A stretch of DNA of 59,768 nt from an uncultured Clostridia bacterium (GCA_947630625.1 CANRIL010000014.1:1-59768), one strand, 5' to 3'. Counted from the stretch's first letter, positions 16,085-25,587 are shown. Numbers and translations: made by a program. Notes: generated from the sequence alone by a model not told the origin.

Positions 16085-18124
16085 ATGCCGGTCAGGCAGA
16101 ATAAACCGACAAAGCAGACAAAAAAGGCAAAAAAGAAAAACGTCCGGCGCGCGCAGGCGGAGCTTCTCTGCGTCGTCGCCGCGTTTATCCTGCTCTCCGC
16201 CGTAACGGTGGCCGCCGCCTTCTTTCCCGAATTTGTGACGGCGGCAGGCATCTCGGCAACTGTGTTATACGTCGCCGTCGCCGCCGTGATATTCATTCCG
16301 GGCAAGATGAAGAGTCTTGCCGCGGAGGATTCGGAGGCGGTGTCTCCATATCTCGGCGACATCATGACGGATGTCATGACGAACATCAGTCTCCCCTCGG
16401 CGATATGCTCCGAGGGCGGGATCATAATCTGGCACAACAACAATTTTGCGGAGCTTGCAGACACACTCGGAAGACACGGCAGACTGCGCGGCGCGCAGTT
16501 CTCCTCCGTCATGCCCATAGAATTTGACGAGATCTCCGCCGGCGGGAGCATTGTCCCCGTAAAGGCGGAAGAGATCGTTGCAAATATAGAAAGCTCCAGA
16601 TTCCGCGTCAACGGCCGTCAGTTCTTCATCCTCATCATACACGACATGACCGAGACCGAATCTCTGCGCGCGCGCATCGAAGAAGATCACCCGCTCGTCG
16701 CGCACATACAGGTCGACAACTTAGGCGAGCTCGCCCAGCTCGAAACGGGCGAATACCGCGACGCCGGACGCGACGTTGACACGATATTGAAGGATTGGGC
16801 GCGAAGCATAGGCGCCGTTCTGCGCGAATACGACACGAGCAAATATATCATGCTGTTCTCGCAGAAATTTCTTGACGAGTTTACGGCGCGGAAATTCGAC
16901 GTGCTTGACCGCGTGCGCGAGGTGCGCGTCGGAGCCGGGATGCTGCCCGTCACCGTTTCGATCGGTATCTCAACGCTCGGCGAAACGCTCCACGACAACG
17001 AGCGCGCCTCGTTTGCCGCGCTGAACACGGCGCTGCAGCGCGGCGGAGATCAGGTCGTCCTTGAATCGAAGGACGGCACGGAATTTTACGGCGGCAAGAC
17101 AAAGACTACGCAGCGCCGCACGAAGGTGCGCTCGCGCGTCATAGCAAACGAGCTTTCCGCGCTGATCGCCCGCTCCGGCAACGTCCTCATAATGGGACAC
17201 CGTTACCCCGATTTTGACTCTATCGGCTCCTGCATCGGCGCGGCGAGCTTTGCGCGCCGGCAAGGCGCCAACGTCCACATAATCGTCGACGTTGACGACG
17301 CCAACATCGCGCCCTGCATCGGGCACGTACAGACGCTGCCCGAATACAGAGAAACATTCGTCGACGAGCAGACTGCGCTCGACATGATACGTTCGGACAC
17401 GCTCGTCATCGTCTGCGATGTCAACAGCGTAACGCATCTCTCGGCTCCGAGCGTCGCCAATTCCGCGCCGAAGATCGCGGTGATCGACCACCACATCAAG
17501 ACGGAGCAGACGCCGAATCACGTTTTGCTTTCATATATCGAGCCGTCCGCGTCCTCCGCGTGCGAGCTCGTATCAGATATGATCGAACAGGTCTATCAGT
17601 CAAACGGCGTCCTTGCCGCGGAAGCCGATGTCATGTACGCGGGCATTCTGCTCGACACGAAGCAGCTCTCGCGCAGCACGACTCCGAGGACGTTCTCCGC
17701 CGCAATGTATCTTCAGAGCTGCGGCGCGAATCCCGAAACTGCCGTCGACTTCTTCCGCTCCGGGATTGACGATTTCATGAGCGAGGCGCGGTTTGAATCA
17801 AACGTCACGATATACCGCTCGGAGATCGCGATCGCCGCCTCGTCAGAGCCGGGCGAGGCGCGGGACAGGATTGCGGCGGCGAAGGCCGCCGACAAGCTCC
17901 TGACCGTCAAGGGCGTGACCGCCGCGTTCACCGCCGTCCGCATAGGCGACATCGTTCACATCTCGGCGCGCTCCTCCGGCAGCATAAACGTGCAGCTCAT
18001 AACCGAGAAGCTCGGCGGCGGCGGGCACTTCGACGTTGCCGGCGCGCAGCTTAAAAATTCCGAACTCGACACGGCGCTCAGGAATCTCAAGGACGCCATT
18101 GACAACTATTTTTCAGAGCAATAA
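16085..18124 (+). CDS. gdpP: Cyclic-di-AMP phosphodiesterase GdpP
   Basis: Membrane enzyme hydrolysing c-di-AMP to pApA, controlling potassium, osmotic and cell-wall homeostasis. 679 aa. Seen: a Lys-rich N-terminus, two membrane helices (about residues 28-48 and 52-73), a PAS-like region, a degenerate GGDEF domain (no GGDEF motif left; about 200-340), then the DHH domain with GHRYPDFDSIGS (370-381) and VIDHH (about 465-469), and DHHA1 with GGGGHFDVAGAQ. Catalytic metal ligands look intact. Ribosome site AAAGGAGAT. Upstream of rplI and dnaB as in Bacillus (yybT). Confidence 0.95.
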   Translation: MPVRQNKPTKQTKKAKKKNVRRAQAELLCVVAAFILLSAVTVAAAFFPEFVTAAGISATVLYVAVAAVIFIPGKMKSLAAEDSEAVSPYLGDIMTDVMTNISLPSAICSEGGIIIWHNNNFAELADTLGRHGRLRGAQFSSVMPIEFDEISAGGSIVPVKAEEIVANIESSRFRVNGRQFFILIIHDMTETESLRARIEEDHPLVAHIQVDNLGELAQLETGEYRDAGRDVDTILKDWARSIGAVLREYDTSKYIMLFSQKFLDEFTARKFDVLDRVREVRVGAGMLPVTVSIGISTLGETLHDNERASFAALNTALQRGGDQVVLESKDGTEFYGGKTKTTQRRTKVRSRVIANELSALIARSGNVLIMGHRYPDFDSIGSCIGAASFARRQGANVHIIVDVDDANIAPCIGHVQTLPEYRETFVDEQTALDMIRSDTLVIVCDVNSVTHLSAPSVANSAPKIAVIDHHIKTEQTPNHVLLSYIEPSASSACELVSDMIEQVYQSNGVLAAEADVMYAGILLDTKQLSRSTTPRTFSAAMYLQSCGANPETAVDFFRSGIDDFMSEARFESNVTIYRSEIAIAASSEPGEARDRIAAAKAADKLLTVKGVTAAFTAVRIGDIVHISARSSGSINVQLITEKLGGGGHFDVAGAQLKNSELDTALRNLKDAIDNYFSEQ

Positions 18125-18154
18125 ACAAGTTACAGAATAAAGAGGTATCCCACA

Positions 18155-18601
18155 ATGAAAGTATTGCTGCTCACAGATGTAAAAGGACAAGGCAAAAAGG
18201 ACGAAGTCAAAAACGTCTCCGACGGATATGCGCGCAACTATCTTTTGCCCCGCAAGCTTGCCGTCGAGCTGACGCCCGCCGTGCTCGCCGACCTCGAAGC
18301 GCGCCGCGCCGAAAAGCTGCGGCTCGAAGCTGAGGAAAGGGCGCGCGCGGAAGAGCTTGCAAAGTCGCTTGAATCGCTGCTCATCAAAGTTACCCTGAAC
18401 TCAGGCGCCGACGGGAAAGTATACGGCTCCGTGACCGCGCGCGACATATGCGACGCGCTTTCGGCGCAGCATAAGATCGAGATCGACAAATACCGCGTCA
18501 TCCTCCCCGAACCTATAAAGAGCTTCGGCACATTTGCCGTAAAGGTAAAGCTGCACGCAGACGTTCAGGGAACGCTGAACGTCCTCGTCACCGGTAAATA
18601 A
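18155..18601 (+). CDS. rplI: 50S ribosomal protein bL9
   Basis: 148-aa ribosomal protein with the N-terminal signature [35 protein letters not shown], a long connecting helix (Glu/Arg/Ala-rich, about 48-75) and the C-terminal rRNA-binding domain. Conserved place between gdpP and dnaB. GAGGTATC lies upstream of the ATG. Confidence 0.98.
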   Translation: MKVLLLTDVKGQGKKDEVKNVSDGYARNYLLPRKLAVELTPAVLADLEARRAEKLRLEAEERARAEELAKSLESLLIKVTLNSGADGKVYGSVTARDICDALSAQHKIEIDKYRVILPEPIKSFGTFAVKVKLHADVQGTLNVLVTGK

Positions 18602-18605
18602 GCTT

Positions 18606-19946
18606 ATGCCGAACGAAATAACATCGTCCGGCCGCAAGATGCCGTTCTCACTCGATGCGGAGCAGTCCGTTCTCGGCTCTATACTTATAAAGCCGGATTG
18701 CTTTGACATCGTCGCCGAGATGATAAAAAGCGATGACTTCTATCTTGAAAATCACCGCAACATCTATATGGCGATGCAGGAATTGTTCCTGAAAAACAAG
18801 GACATAGACCCGATCCTCGTCGTGGAGACGCTTGTCAGGACCGGCGTTTATGATGACGACGTGACCGGAAAGGAGTATCTGCGCACGCTCGCGGAGATAG
18901 TCCCCTCAGCCGCCAACGTCCGCGACTACGCGAAGATCGTCCGCGACAAGGCGCGTCTGCGCGAGCTTATCACTATATGTGAGGAAACGGCGGAGCGCGC
19001 ATATACGGAAGGCGACGAGACAGACCGGCTTATCGGAGACGCGGAATCCCGCATTCTTGCCCTCTCCGGCGGAGAAAAGCAGAACGGTTTCATACATATA
19101 CGCGAGCTTCTGATGAAGCAGCTCTCCTTTTTCCAGCAGATCGCGGAGCATCCGGAATCAAACGTCGCGACGACGACGGGCTTTTCCGACCTTGACCGCA
19201 CGATCGTCGGAATGTCGCCGGGTGATTTCGTCGTCATCGGCGCGCGCCCCGGCATGGGAAAAACGTCGTTCGCCATGAATCTCGCCGTCAATATCGCAAG
19301 GAGATCGAGAAAGACTGTCTGCGTTTTCTCGCTCGAAATGCCGGCGGAACAGATAGTATCGCGTCTGCTCGCGAGCGAGGCGCTCGTCGACAGCACCGCA
19401 ATGCGGCGCGGCGCGTTCACAAAGGACGACTGGGGACGCCTTGCGACCGCCTCCGCCATCCTCTCCGAATGCGACATATATATCGACGACAACTCCGCCA
19501 CGACGCTGACCGGCATGCGCGCGAAGCTCCACAGGATGAAAAATCTCGGCCTAATCGTCGTCGACTATCTGCAGCTGATGCAGAGCGATCGCAAATTTGA
19601 CAACCGCGTGGGCGAGGTCGGCGATATATCGCGAAATCTGAAGCTGCTTGCGAAGGAATTCGACGTGCCGCTCATCTGCTGCGCGCAGCTGCGCCGTAAT
19701 TCCGAGGACAGAGCCGAAAAGCGCCCTCAGCTGTCCGACCTGCGCGAATCCGGCTCGATCGAGCAGGACGCCGACATGGTCATGTTCATCCACCGCGACG
19801 AATACTACAAGAATACGGGGGCCGAGCAGGAAGAGGGCAAGATCATAATCGCCAAAAACAGGCACGGCTCCGTCGGAGACGTGCCGATAGGATGGATCCC
19901 GAAGTACACCAAATTTATTTCAATTTCCAAAAAAGAAGAAGGCTGA
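18606..19946 (+). CDS. dnaB: Replicative DNA helicase DnaB
   Basis: Hexameric 5'-3' helicase at the replication fork; loaded by the DnaI/DnaD proteins encoded at 10.7-12.9 kb. 446 aa. Seen: N-terminal DnaB domain (FSLDAEQSVLGSILI), RecA-like domain with Walker A GARPGMGKT (212-220), VFSLEMP, LIVVDYLQLM (Walker B) and QLRRNSEDR...LSDLRESGSIEQDAD. No intein. Starts 5 bp after rplI. Confidence 0.98.
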   Translation: MPNEITSSGRKMPFSLDAEQSVLGSILIKPDCFDIVAEMIKSDDFYLENHRNIYMAMQELFLKNKDIDPILVVETLVRTGVYDDDVTGKEYLRTLAEIVPSAANVRDYAKIVRDKARLRELITICEETAERAYTEGDETDRLIGDAESRILALSGGEKQNGFIHIRELLMKQLSFFQQIAEHPESNVATTTGFSDLDRTIVGMSPGDFVVIGARPGMGKTSFAMNLAVNIARRSRKTVCVFSLEMPAEQIVSRLLASEALVDSTAMRRGAFTKDDWGRLATASAILSECDIYIDDNSATTLTGMRAKLHRMKNLGLIVVDYLQLMQSDRKFDNRVGEVGDISRNLKLLAKEFDVPLICCAQLRRNSEDRAEKRPQLSDLRESGSIEQDADMVMFIHRDEYYKNTGAEQEEGKIIIAKNRHGSVGDVPIGWIPKYTKFISISKKEEG

Positions 19947-19968
19947 CCGCCTTCACTGCTGCATAACT

Positions 19969-21624
19969 ATGAAAAAAATTACCGAAAGATTGCTTGCGGC
20001 GCTGCTCGCCGTCATGATGACGGCGACCGCGTTCATTTGCGCGGGAATAAACGGCGCGCCGGAGACTTTGACAGTCAGCGCCGCCTCAGACGCGGTTTCC
20101 CCCGGCGTGGAGGTGCGCACAAAGGCAGAAATCGCCGCATTTTTGCGCTCTCACGAAACGGATATCAACGCGACGGTGAAATATTCAACGGCTCCCTCGC
20201 TTAAGGAGCCGTATTCGCCCGGACACATTACGGCCGCGACGGAAATATCGGCGCTCAATATGCTGAACCTGATGCGCTATATCGCAGGGATTTCGTCAGA
20301 TGTAAAAATAAGTTCGGCAAAGACCGAATATGCCGAGGCAGCCGCGCTCGTCAATTACCTGAACAAAAGCATGTCGCATACGCCGGAGCGCCCGAAGGTC
20401 CTTGCCGACAAAAAGTACGACGAGCTCTACCAAAAGGGATACGACGGCGCAGGAAAGTCAAACATCGCGTACGCGTACATAATCGGCCAAGGAGGATCGC
20501 TCTCGCCGGTCATAAACGATACGATAGTCAACGGCTGGTTCTCAGACCATGACGATAACAATATTTCGCGCGTCGGGCACCGCCGCTGGTTTTTGAATCC
20601 GTTTTTGAAAACGACGGGATTCGGAATTTGCAGCGACTCGACCTCATATCACAGCGCCGTTTTCGTTCAGGGAGAGCCCGGTGGCGACAACTCGGAAAGC
20701 TTTTACAATGACTGGCAGGGGATGACGATCCCGTGGCCTGCCCAGGTCATGCCGACCGAATATTTTGACGCGAGCTACCCCTGGTCGCTGTCGCTCGGCG
20801 AAGCCGTGAAAAACGACAGCGTGACCGTCAAGCTCACCGCCAGGTCGAGCGGCAGGACATGGAATTTTTCCAAAAGCAAAAGCGACGGCGATTTCTACGT
20901 CGGCGCCGAAGGATACGGTTCGCCCTCGTGCGTCATATTCAGGCCGAAAAATGTCCCGAAATTTGCGGACGGCGATATATTTGACGTTACGGTAAATATG
21001 ACGCTGAAAACAGGCGCGCAGAAGACTGTTTCATATTCGGTTGAATTCTTCAGGCTTTCAACATACAGCAGCGACGATGACCCTGGGGTTACGACTCAGC
21101 CGACGGAACCGTCTGATGACACAACGAAGCCGTCAGACACGACAAAGCCCGCAGACACAACTAAACCGGCGGACACAACGAAGCCTGCGGATACAACAAA
21201 ACCGGCAGACACAACAAAACCGGCAGATACAACGAAACCCGCAGATACGACAAAACCCGCGGACACAACGAAACCGACAGACACAACAAAGCCCGCGAAT
21301 ACGACAAATCCCGACGGCGATAGCCAGACGGAACCGGCTCCGCCCGAAACAGACCCCGCATTGTCCGAACCTGAGGGAACGGCAGATACAGATAAGACCG
21401 GCACGCCGACCGATGAAACGATTCCGGCAACAGACCCTTCCCTGACAGACAATGAAGGCGAAGACCCCGACAAGAGCGCGGATACCTCGTACCCGACAGG
21501 CTCTGACGGCGATGACGACGGAGGCGGGCTGCCCACACCGGTCGTTATCATTATCAGCGCAGTCTTTTTCGCGGCGCTCGCAGCGGCGATATTCTTCATA
21601 CTTAAAAAGCGCGGCGTTGTCTGA
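19969..21624 (+). CDS. Secreted CAP-domain surface protein with DTTKPA repeat stalk
   Basis: 551-aa exported protein. Seen: signal peptide (KKITERLLAALLAVMMTATAFICAG, cleavage near residue 30-40), a CAP/SCP-like domain (about 85-250: ALNMLNLMRYIAG, the late GHRRWFLNP motif), a beta-rich region (about 255-365), a Pro/Thr stalk of ten DTTKP units (about 384-443), an acidic Thr/Asp-rich region, and a C-terminal helix (VVIIISAVFFAALAAAIFF) with LKKRGVV. No LPxTG motif is seen, so anchoring is by the helix. CAP proteins act in cell-wall or host-surface contexts; the activity is unknown. It follows dnaB by 22 bp and could be read from the same transcript. Confidence 0.85.
   Translation: MKKITERLLAALLAVMMTATAFICAGINGAPETLTVSAASDAVSPGVEVRTKAEIAAFLRSHETDINATVKYSTAPSLKEPYSPGHITAATEISALNMLNLMRYIAGISSDVKISSAKTEYAEAAALVNYLNKSMSHTPERPKVLADKKYDELYQKGYDGAGKSNIAYAYIIGQGGSLSPVINDTIVNGWFSDHDDNNISRVGHRRWFLNPFLKTTGFGICSDSTSYHSAVFVQGEPGGDNSESFYNDWQGMTIPWPAQVMPTEYFDASYPWSLSLGEAVKNDSVTVKLTARSSGRTWNFSKSKSDGDFYVGAEGYGSPSCVIFRPKNVPKFADGDIFDVTVNMTLKTGAQKTVSYSVEFFRLSTYSSDDDPGVTTQPTEPSDDTTKPSDTTKPADTTKPADTTKPADTTKPADTTKPADTTKPADTTKPADTTKPTDTTKPANTTNPDGDSQTEPAPPETDPALSEPEGTADTDKTGTPTDETIPATDPSLTDNEGEDPDKSADTSYPTGSDGDDDGGGLPTPVVIIISAVFFAALAAAIFFILKKRGVV
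21118..21315 (+). repeat. 18-bp coding repeat (DTTKPA) x10 plus one decayed unit
   Basis: In-frame 18-bp units from 21118 to 21297, with a degenerate eleventh (NTTNPD) to 21315. Synonymous codons differ between nearly all units (GAC/GAT, ACA/ACG/ACT, AAA/AAG, CCG/CCC/CCT), so the repeat is conserved at protein level and not freshly amplified. Confidence 0.9.
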
Positions 21625-21701
21625 TAGGCACAAAAAATCGCGCGTCACACGCGTCTCCCCGCGCAGACCCAACAGCAGGGACAAAAATAAATTAAATAAA
21701 A

Positions 21702-21741
21702 GGGATCGGCCGCGATATTGTGACCGATCCCATTTTATATT
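21702..21741. terminator. Bidirectional terminator between convergent genes
   Basis: GGGATCGG (21702-21709) and CCGATCCC (21724-21731). Followed by ATTTTATATT on the plus strand and by TTTTATTTAATTTATTTTTG on the minus strand, so it serves both the CAP protein and the topoisomerase-like gene. Confidence 0.8.
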
Positions 21742-21777
21742 GCCATTTAGTTTCTATGCCTGCGCACGAAAATGCGC

Positions 21778-23781
21778 TCAGATATCGGCGGCGGAAATAT
21801 AGTCGACGCCGTGCGACGTGATGAACGATTTGCGCTCCTGAAGGTCGTCTCCGAGCAGCGTTTCAAATATATACGCGGTCGCCTCCGCGTCTGCGGGAGT
21901 TATTCGAATCAGCCTGCGGGAGGCGGGGTTCATCGTCGTCTTCGACATCATTTCAGCCGTGTTTTCGCCGAGTCCCTTGCTTCGCTGGAGAGTGTATTTG
22001 CGCCCCTCTGCTTCGAGCTTCTGCGTTATCTCTGTTTTTTCGGGCTCGCTGTATGCGAACAGCGTCTCCGGCTCCCGCTCCTTCGTCGTGATCTCAAATA
22101 GCGGCGTCTCCGCTATATATATTCTTCCCCGCTCTATCAGCGTAGGCAGCAGACGGTAAAACATCGTCAGCAAAAGCGTTCTTATCTGGAAGCCGTCCTC
22201 GTCCGCATCGGTGCAGATTATTATCTTTGCCCAGCGCAGCGAATCGAAATCGAAGTCGTTGTTGTGCCGCCCCTTCGTCTTTATCTCGACCCCGCAGCCT
22301 ATAACTTTCAGCAGGTCTGTTATGATCTCGCTTTTGAATATCTTGTCGTATGAGCTCTTGAGGCAGTTCAGCGTCTTACCGCGGACGGGGATGATCGCCT
22401 GAAAATCCGCGTTCCGGCTGACCTTGCACGAGGACAAAGCCGAGTCGCCCTCAACTATATAGAGCTCGCGCTTTTCCGGGTCCTTTGACCGGCATGCGAC
22501 AAATTTTTCGACGCGGGACGCCGCATCCATCGAGCCCGTCAGCTTCTTTTTCAAATTGACGCGCGCCGTCTCAGCCTGCTCGCGCGAGCGCTTGTTTACG
22601 AGCACCTGCCCGCAGAACGATTCCGCGTACTGCTTGTTTTCGGCGAAAAAATATTCGAGCTGGCGCTTGATGTACGCTGTCATCGAATCAGTGATGAACT
22701 TGTTGTTTATCGCTTCCTTCGTCTGATTCGCGTAAGACGTGACAGTCGAGCGGCTGTTCGTCACGAGGACTAAGCAGTCTTCAATATCGGCAAACGAGAT
22801 GTGAGTCTCGTTTTTTGTATATTTTCCGGTGTTTTTGAGGTAGTTGTCGACCGCGTACGTGAACCCGCTGCGTACCGCCTTGTCGGGGGAGCCGCCGTGC
22901 AGAAGAAAGCTCGCGTTGTGATAATATTCGAGCATGTTCACCCTGTTTGATATCGCAAACGCGATCTCGACCTTGAGTTTGTAGTCATCCTTATCGGCGC
23001 GGTCGCGCCCTGTATCATCGTACCGCCAGAGCACGGGCGGAACAAGAACGTCCTCCCCGGCTATCTCAGCGATATAGTCCGCGATGCCGTGTTCATAGAA
23101 GAATTCCTCCGTCTCAAATCCGTCCTCCGTCTCCCATCGGAACACGAACCGAACGTTTTCATTTACGACCGCCTGCTTCCGCATCGTTTCGCGGAAGTAT
23201 TCGCACGGAATGTTCACGTCCGTGAAAACGTCGATATCCGGCTTCCAGCGGACGATCGTCCCGTGTTTTTTCTCGCGCCGCTCGAGCGGGCGGACGCGAA
23301 GCTCGCCGTCGGCTTCGCCGCGCTTGAAATCGATCTCCGAAAGCTGTCCGTTCGCATATGACCTGACGTGCATGTATTCGGACGCATACTGCGTCGCGCA
23401 CGCGCCGAGGCCGTTCATGCCGAGAGCGAATTCGTAGTTCGACGATTCATCGTTGTTGTTATATTTTCCGCCCGCGTAAAGCTCGCAATATACGAGCTCC
23501 CAGTTATAGCGCCCCTCGTTTTCGTTATAGCCGAGCGGAACGCCGCGCCCCGAATCTTCGACCTCGAGGCTGTGGTCCATAAACGCGGTGACGATTATTT
23601 CATCCCCGTACCCCTCGTTCGCCTCGTCGACCGCGTTCGCGAGGATCTCAAAAAAAGCGTGTTCACAGCCCTCGAGTCCGTCCGAACCAAACATGACCGC
23701 CGGACGTTTGCGGACACGGTCTGCCCCCTTGAGCGCCGATATGCTTCTGTCGTCGTAGACCTGCGCCTTCTTCTTTGCCAT
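21778..23781 (-). CDS. Divergent type IIA topoisomerase ATPase subunit (GyrB/ParE-like)
   Basis: 667-aa ATPase/TOPRIM subunit. Seen: GHKL ATPase motifs FFEILANAVDEA and EDSGRGVPL, QTKEAI-like transducer region (YANQTKEAINNKFI), TOPRIM EGDSA (about 443) and DADEDG (about 522), and the tail RSKGLGENTAEMM. Departures from the GyrB/ParE consensus: EGDSALSSCKVSRNADFQ where EGDSAGGSAKxGRDRxFQ is usual, and DADEDG in place of DADVDG. Length fits ParE (no E. coli-type GyrB insert). No GyrA/ParC partner is adjacent, and upstream lies an AbrB gene, so this may be a second, specialised paralogue. The ATG at 23781 is chosen because AGGAG lies 5 bp before it; a -10-like TAAAAT is upstream. Confidence 0.85.
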   Translation of the reverse strand: MAKKKAQVYDDRSISALKGADRVRKRPAVMFGSDGLEGCEHAFFEILANAVDEANEGYGDEIIVTAFMDHSLEVEDSGRGVPLGYNENEGRYNWELVYCELYAGGKYNNNDESSNYEFALGMNGLGACATQYASEYMHVRSYANGQLSEIDFKRGEADGELRVRPLERREKKHGTIVRWKPDIDVFTDVNIPCEYFRETMRKQAVVNENVRFVFRWETEDGFETEEFFYEHGIADYIAEIAGEDVLVPPVLWRYDDTGRDRADKDDYKLKVEIAFAISNRVNMLEYYHNASFLLHGGSPDKAVRSGFTYAVDNYLKNTGKYTKNETHISFADIEDCLVLVTNSRSTVTSYANQTKEAINNKFITDSMTAYIKRQLEYFFAENKQYAESFCGQVLVNKRSREQAETARVNLKKKLTGSMDAASRVEKFVACRSKDPEKRELYIVEGDSALSSCKVSRNADFQAIIPVRGKTLNCLKSSYDKIFKSEIITDLLKVIGCGVEIKTKGRHNNDFDFDSLRWAKIIICTDADEDGFQIRTLLLTMFYRLLPTLIERGRIYIAETPLFEITTKEREPETLFAYSEPEKTEITQKLEAEGRKYTLQRSKGLGENTAEMMSKTTMNPASRRLIRITPADAEATAYIFETLLGDDLQERKSFITSHGVDYISAADI

Positions 23782-23932
23782 ATATGCTCCTGACATGCGT
23801 ATTTTCGCTTTAGATTATTTTACCACATCTTATCCGAAAAAACAAGCGCGCCGCCCGTCTTTTTGCCGGTGTGCGTATATCCGCATGAGCGGCGGCAGGC
23901 TACAGACTCAAAATATTCCGGCGCACGAGAAA

Positions 23933-23954
23933 GGCGCGGCGAAACAGCCGCGCC
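23933..23954 (-). terminator. Terminator-like hairpin after the AbrB gene
   Basis: GGCGCGGC, loop GAAACA, GCCGCGCC (23933-23954); on the minus strand it is followed by TTTCTCG. A second smaller hairpin, CCGCATA/TATGCGG, lies at 23981-24002, closer to the gene. Confidence 0.55.
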
Positions 23955-24019
23955 CCTAACGTGCATAGAATTGCCCTTTACCGCATAATTATCGGTATGC
24001 GGGGTCCCGGGAAAAAGAC

Positions 24020-24286
24020 TTATCTTTCGAATTTTCCCGCAGCAAAGAGCTCGGTCATCTTTTCATAGCATTCCTTGCAGATGAGCTTTCCGTTGAAACG
24101 AACCGTCTCGTCGGCGCTGCCGCAGAACATGCAGGCGGGCTCATACTTGCGCAGAATGATGCTGTCGTTGTCCATGTAGATCTCTACCGGATCCTTTGTG
24201 TTGATTCCGAGAATCTTTCTCGTCTCGATGGGAAGAACAATACGTCCCAGTTCATCGATTTTCCTTACGATTCCTGTTGCTTTCAT
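24020..24286 (-). CDS. AbrB/SpoVT-family transition-state regulator with Cys4 tail
   Basis: 88-aa DNA-binding protein. Seen: AbrB swapped-hairpin domain (MKATGIVRKIDELGRIVLPIETRKILGI, residues 1-50), then a tail with CMFC and CKEC that could bind zinc. This domain order occurs in many clostridial AbrB proteins controlling stationary-phase or sporulation genes. ATG at 24286 is chosen because GGAGG sits 7 bp upstream. Its promoter faces away from spmA, so both genes share one regulatory gap. Confidence 0.9.
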   Translation of the reverse strand: MKATGIVRKIDELGRIVLPIETRKILGINTKDPVEIYMDNDSIILRKYEPACMFCGSADETVRFNGKLICKECYEKMTELFAAGKFER

Positions 24287-24356
24287 AATCTTTCCTCCGT
24301 TTTGTCTTTTGCAGCTGTCGGCGGACGGATTCCGCCAACATTCAGGCTCAAGATAC

Positions 24357-24385
24357 AGTATATCATGTAATACCCCATAAGTCAA
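24357..24385 (-). promoter_or_regulatory. Sigma-A-type promoter of the AbrB-family gene
   Basis: Minus strand TTGACT (24385-24380), 17-bp spacer, TATACT (24362-24357). About 65 nt of leader before the ATG. Confidence 0.8.
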
Positions 24386-24463
24386 CATATTTTTCGACTT
24401 TTCAGTGTCATATTTCGCGATTTTTTCTCACTTGCCAATATTATACACGATGTAGGTGAACGC

Positions 24464-25051
24464 ATGCTTGGACGATGTTTTTCGGTGCTCGTAATTCTGT
24501 CTTTCATATTTGCCGCCGCGACCGGCAATCTCCCGGCGCTGTCCGGCGCGATACTCGACGGCGCTTCAAAGGCGGTCACGCTGTCGATATCGCTGCTCGG
24601 AATAATGTGTCTCTGGGGCGGCATAATGTCGCTGCTCTCCGCGTCCGGGATAATATCGCGCCTGTCGCGCCTGCTGCGGCCGGTGCTCGTTCACGTTTTC
24701 CCGCACGCGTTTAAAACAGGCGTCGGCGCGGATGAGATCGTCGCGTGCGTCAGCGCGAACCTTTTCGGGATCGGCAACGCCGCGACGCCGCTCGCTATCA
24801 CGGCGATGAAGCGGATGCAGGAGGAAAATAAATCAGACACGGCGACAGACGACATGGTGACGCTTTCCGTTCTCGGTACGGCGTCTTTCAACCTGTTTCC
24901 ATCAACGCTCGTGGCGCTGCGGCGCGCTGCCGGCGCCGTCGACCCATACGCGGTCATAATCCCGATCTGGATAACGTCAGCCGCCGGCTGCATCGCCGCC
25001 ATAATCCTGAGCCGCGCGATGGCTCCGTTTACACGCGGGCATCATAAATGA
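24464..25051 (+). CDS. spmA: Spore maturation protein A
   Basis: 195-aa membrane protein of the nucleoside-recognition/Gate family, needed for spore-core dehydration in Bacillus and Clostridium. Seen: four to five membrane segments, SLLGIMCLWGGIMSLLSASGI, the NLFGIGNAATPLAITAM motif and LGTASFNLFPSTLVALR. TAGGTGA precedes the ATG. It overlaps spmB by 4 bp. No clear forespore or mother-cell sigma promoter could be assigned in the short upstream gap. Confidence 0.93.
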   Translation: MLGRCFSVLVILSFIFAAATGNLPALSGAILDGASKAVTLSISLLGIMCLWGGIMSLLSASGIISRLSRLLRPVLVHVFPHAFKTGVGADEIVACVSANLFGIGNAATPLAITAMKRMQEENKSDTATDDMVTLSVLGTASFNLFPSTLVALRRAAGAVDPYAVIIPIWITSAAGCIAAIILSRAMAPFTRGHHK

Positions 25052-25572
25052 CCGAGACTATAAGCGCGGCTGTCCTGCCGTCAATACTGTTTCTGACAGC
25101 GCTCATCGCGCTGTTTTCGGACAAGAATTCGTTTGATTCGTTTTTATCCGGCGCTGCCGACGGAATGAAAAGCGCCGCCGGACTCCTGCCCTCGCTCTGC
25201 GCTCTCATCGTCGCCGTCGAGATGCTGTTCGCCTCCGGCTTCGCCGAATTTTTGAGCGGCGCACTTTCCGGCGTTCTCGGCGCCGTCGGTATCCCGTCCG
25301 AAATTGTACCGCTGCTCATAACAAGACCTATCTCCGGCTCCGCCTCGACCGCGGCATATACGGAACTGCTCGACAAATACGGCCCCGACAGCATGGCGGT
25401 GCTGATCGCCTCCGTCATAATGGGCAGCTCTGATACGGTCATATACGTGATCTCGGTCTATTTTTCATCTGTCGGCATCACAAAAACGCGGCATGCGATG
25501 GCGGCGGCACTGCTGACAATGATATTTTCGATCTTCCTTTCCTCGATCGTCTGCCGCCTCTTCTTCGGCTGA
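25048..25572 (+). CDS. spmB: Spore maturation protein B
   Basis: 174-aa partner of SpmA, same Gate-type fold. Seen: FLSGAADGMKSAAGLLPSLCALIVAV, LLITRPISGSASTAAYTELLDKYGPDS and IMGSSDTVIYVISVYFSSVGI, all typical of SpmB. ATGA overlap with spmA means coupled translation. A strong terminator follows. Confidence 0.95.
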   Translation: MTETISAAVLPSILFLTALIALFSDKNSFDSFLSGAADGMKSAAGLLPSLCALIVAVEMLFASGFAEFLSGALSGVLGAVGIPSEIVPLLITRPISGSASTAAYTELLDKYGPDSMAVLIASVIMGSSDTVIYVISVYFSSVGITKTRHAMAAALLTMIFSIFLSSIVCRLFFG

Positions 25573-25587
25573 AATGTTCCATTCAAT

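Noticed and set aside
21118..21315. CRISPR-like periodicity in the 18-bp repeat
   Set aside because: No spacers; units are contiguous, in frame and encode DTTKPA.
21096..21599. Minus-strand repeat protein opposite the DTTKPA stalk
   Set aside because: The periodic SAGFVV pattern is simply the reverse reading of the 18-bp repeat.
24386..24463. Sporulation-sigma promoter for spmA
   Set aside because: No convincing sigma-E, -F or -G -35/-10 pair; TATTATAC alone is too weak.
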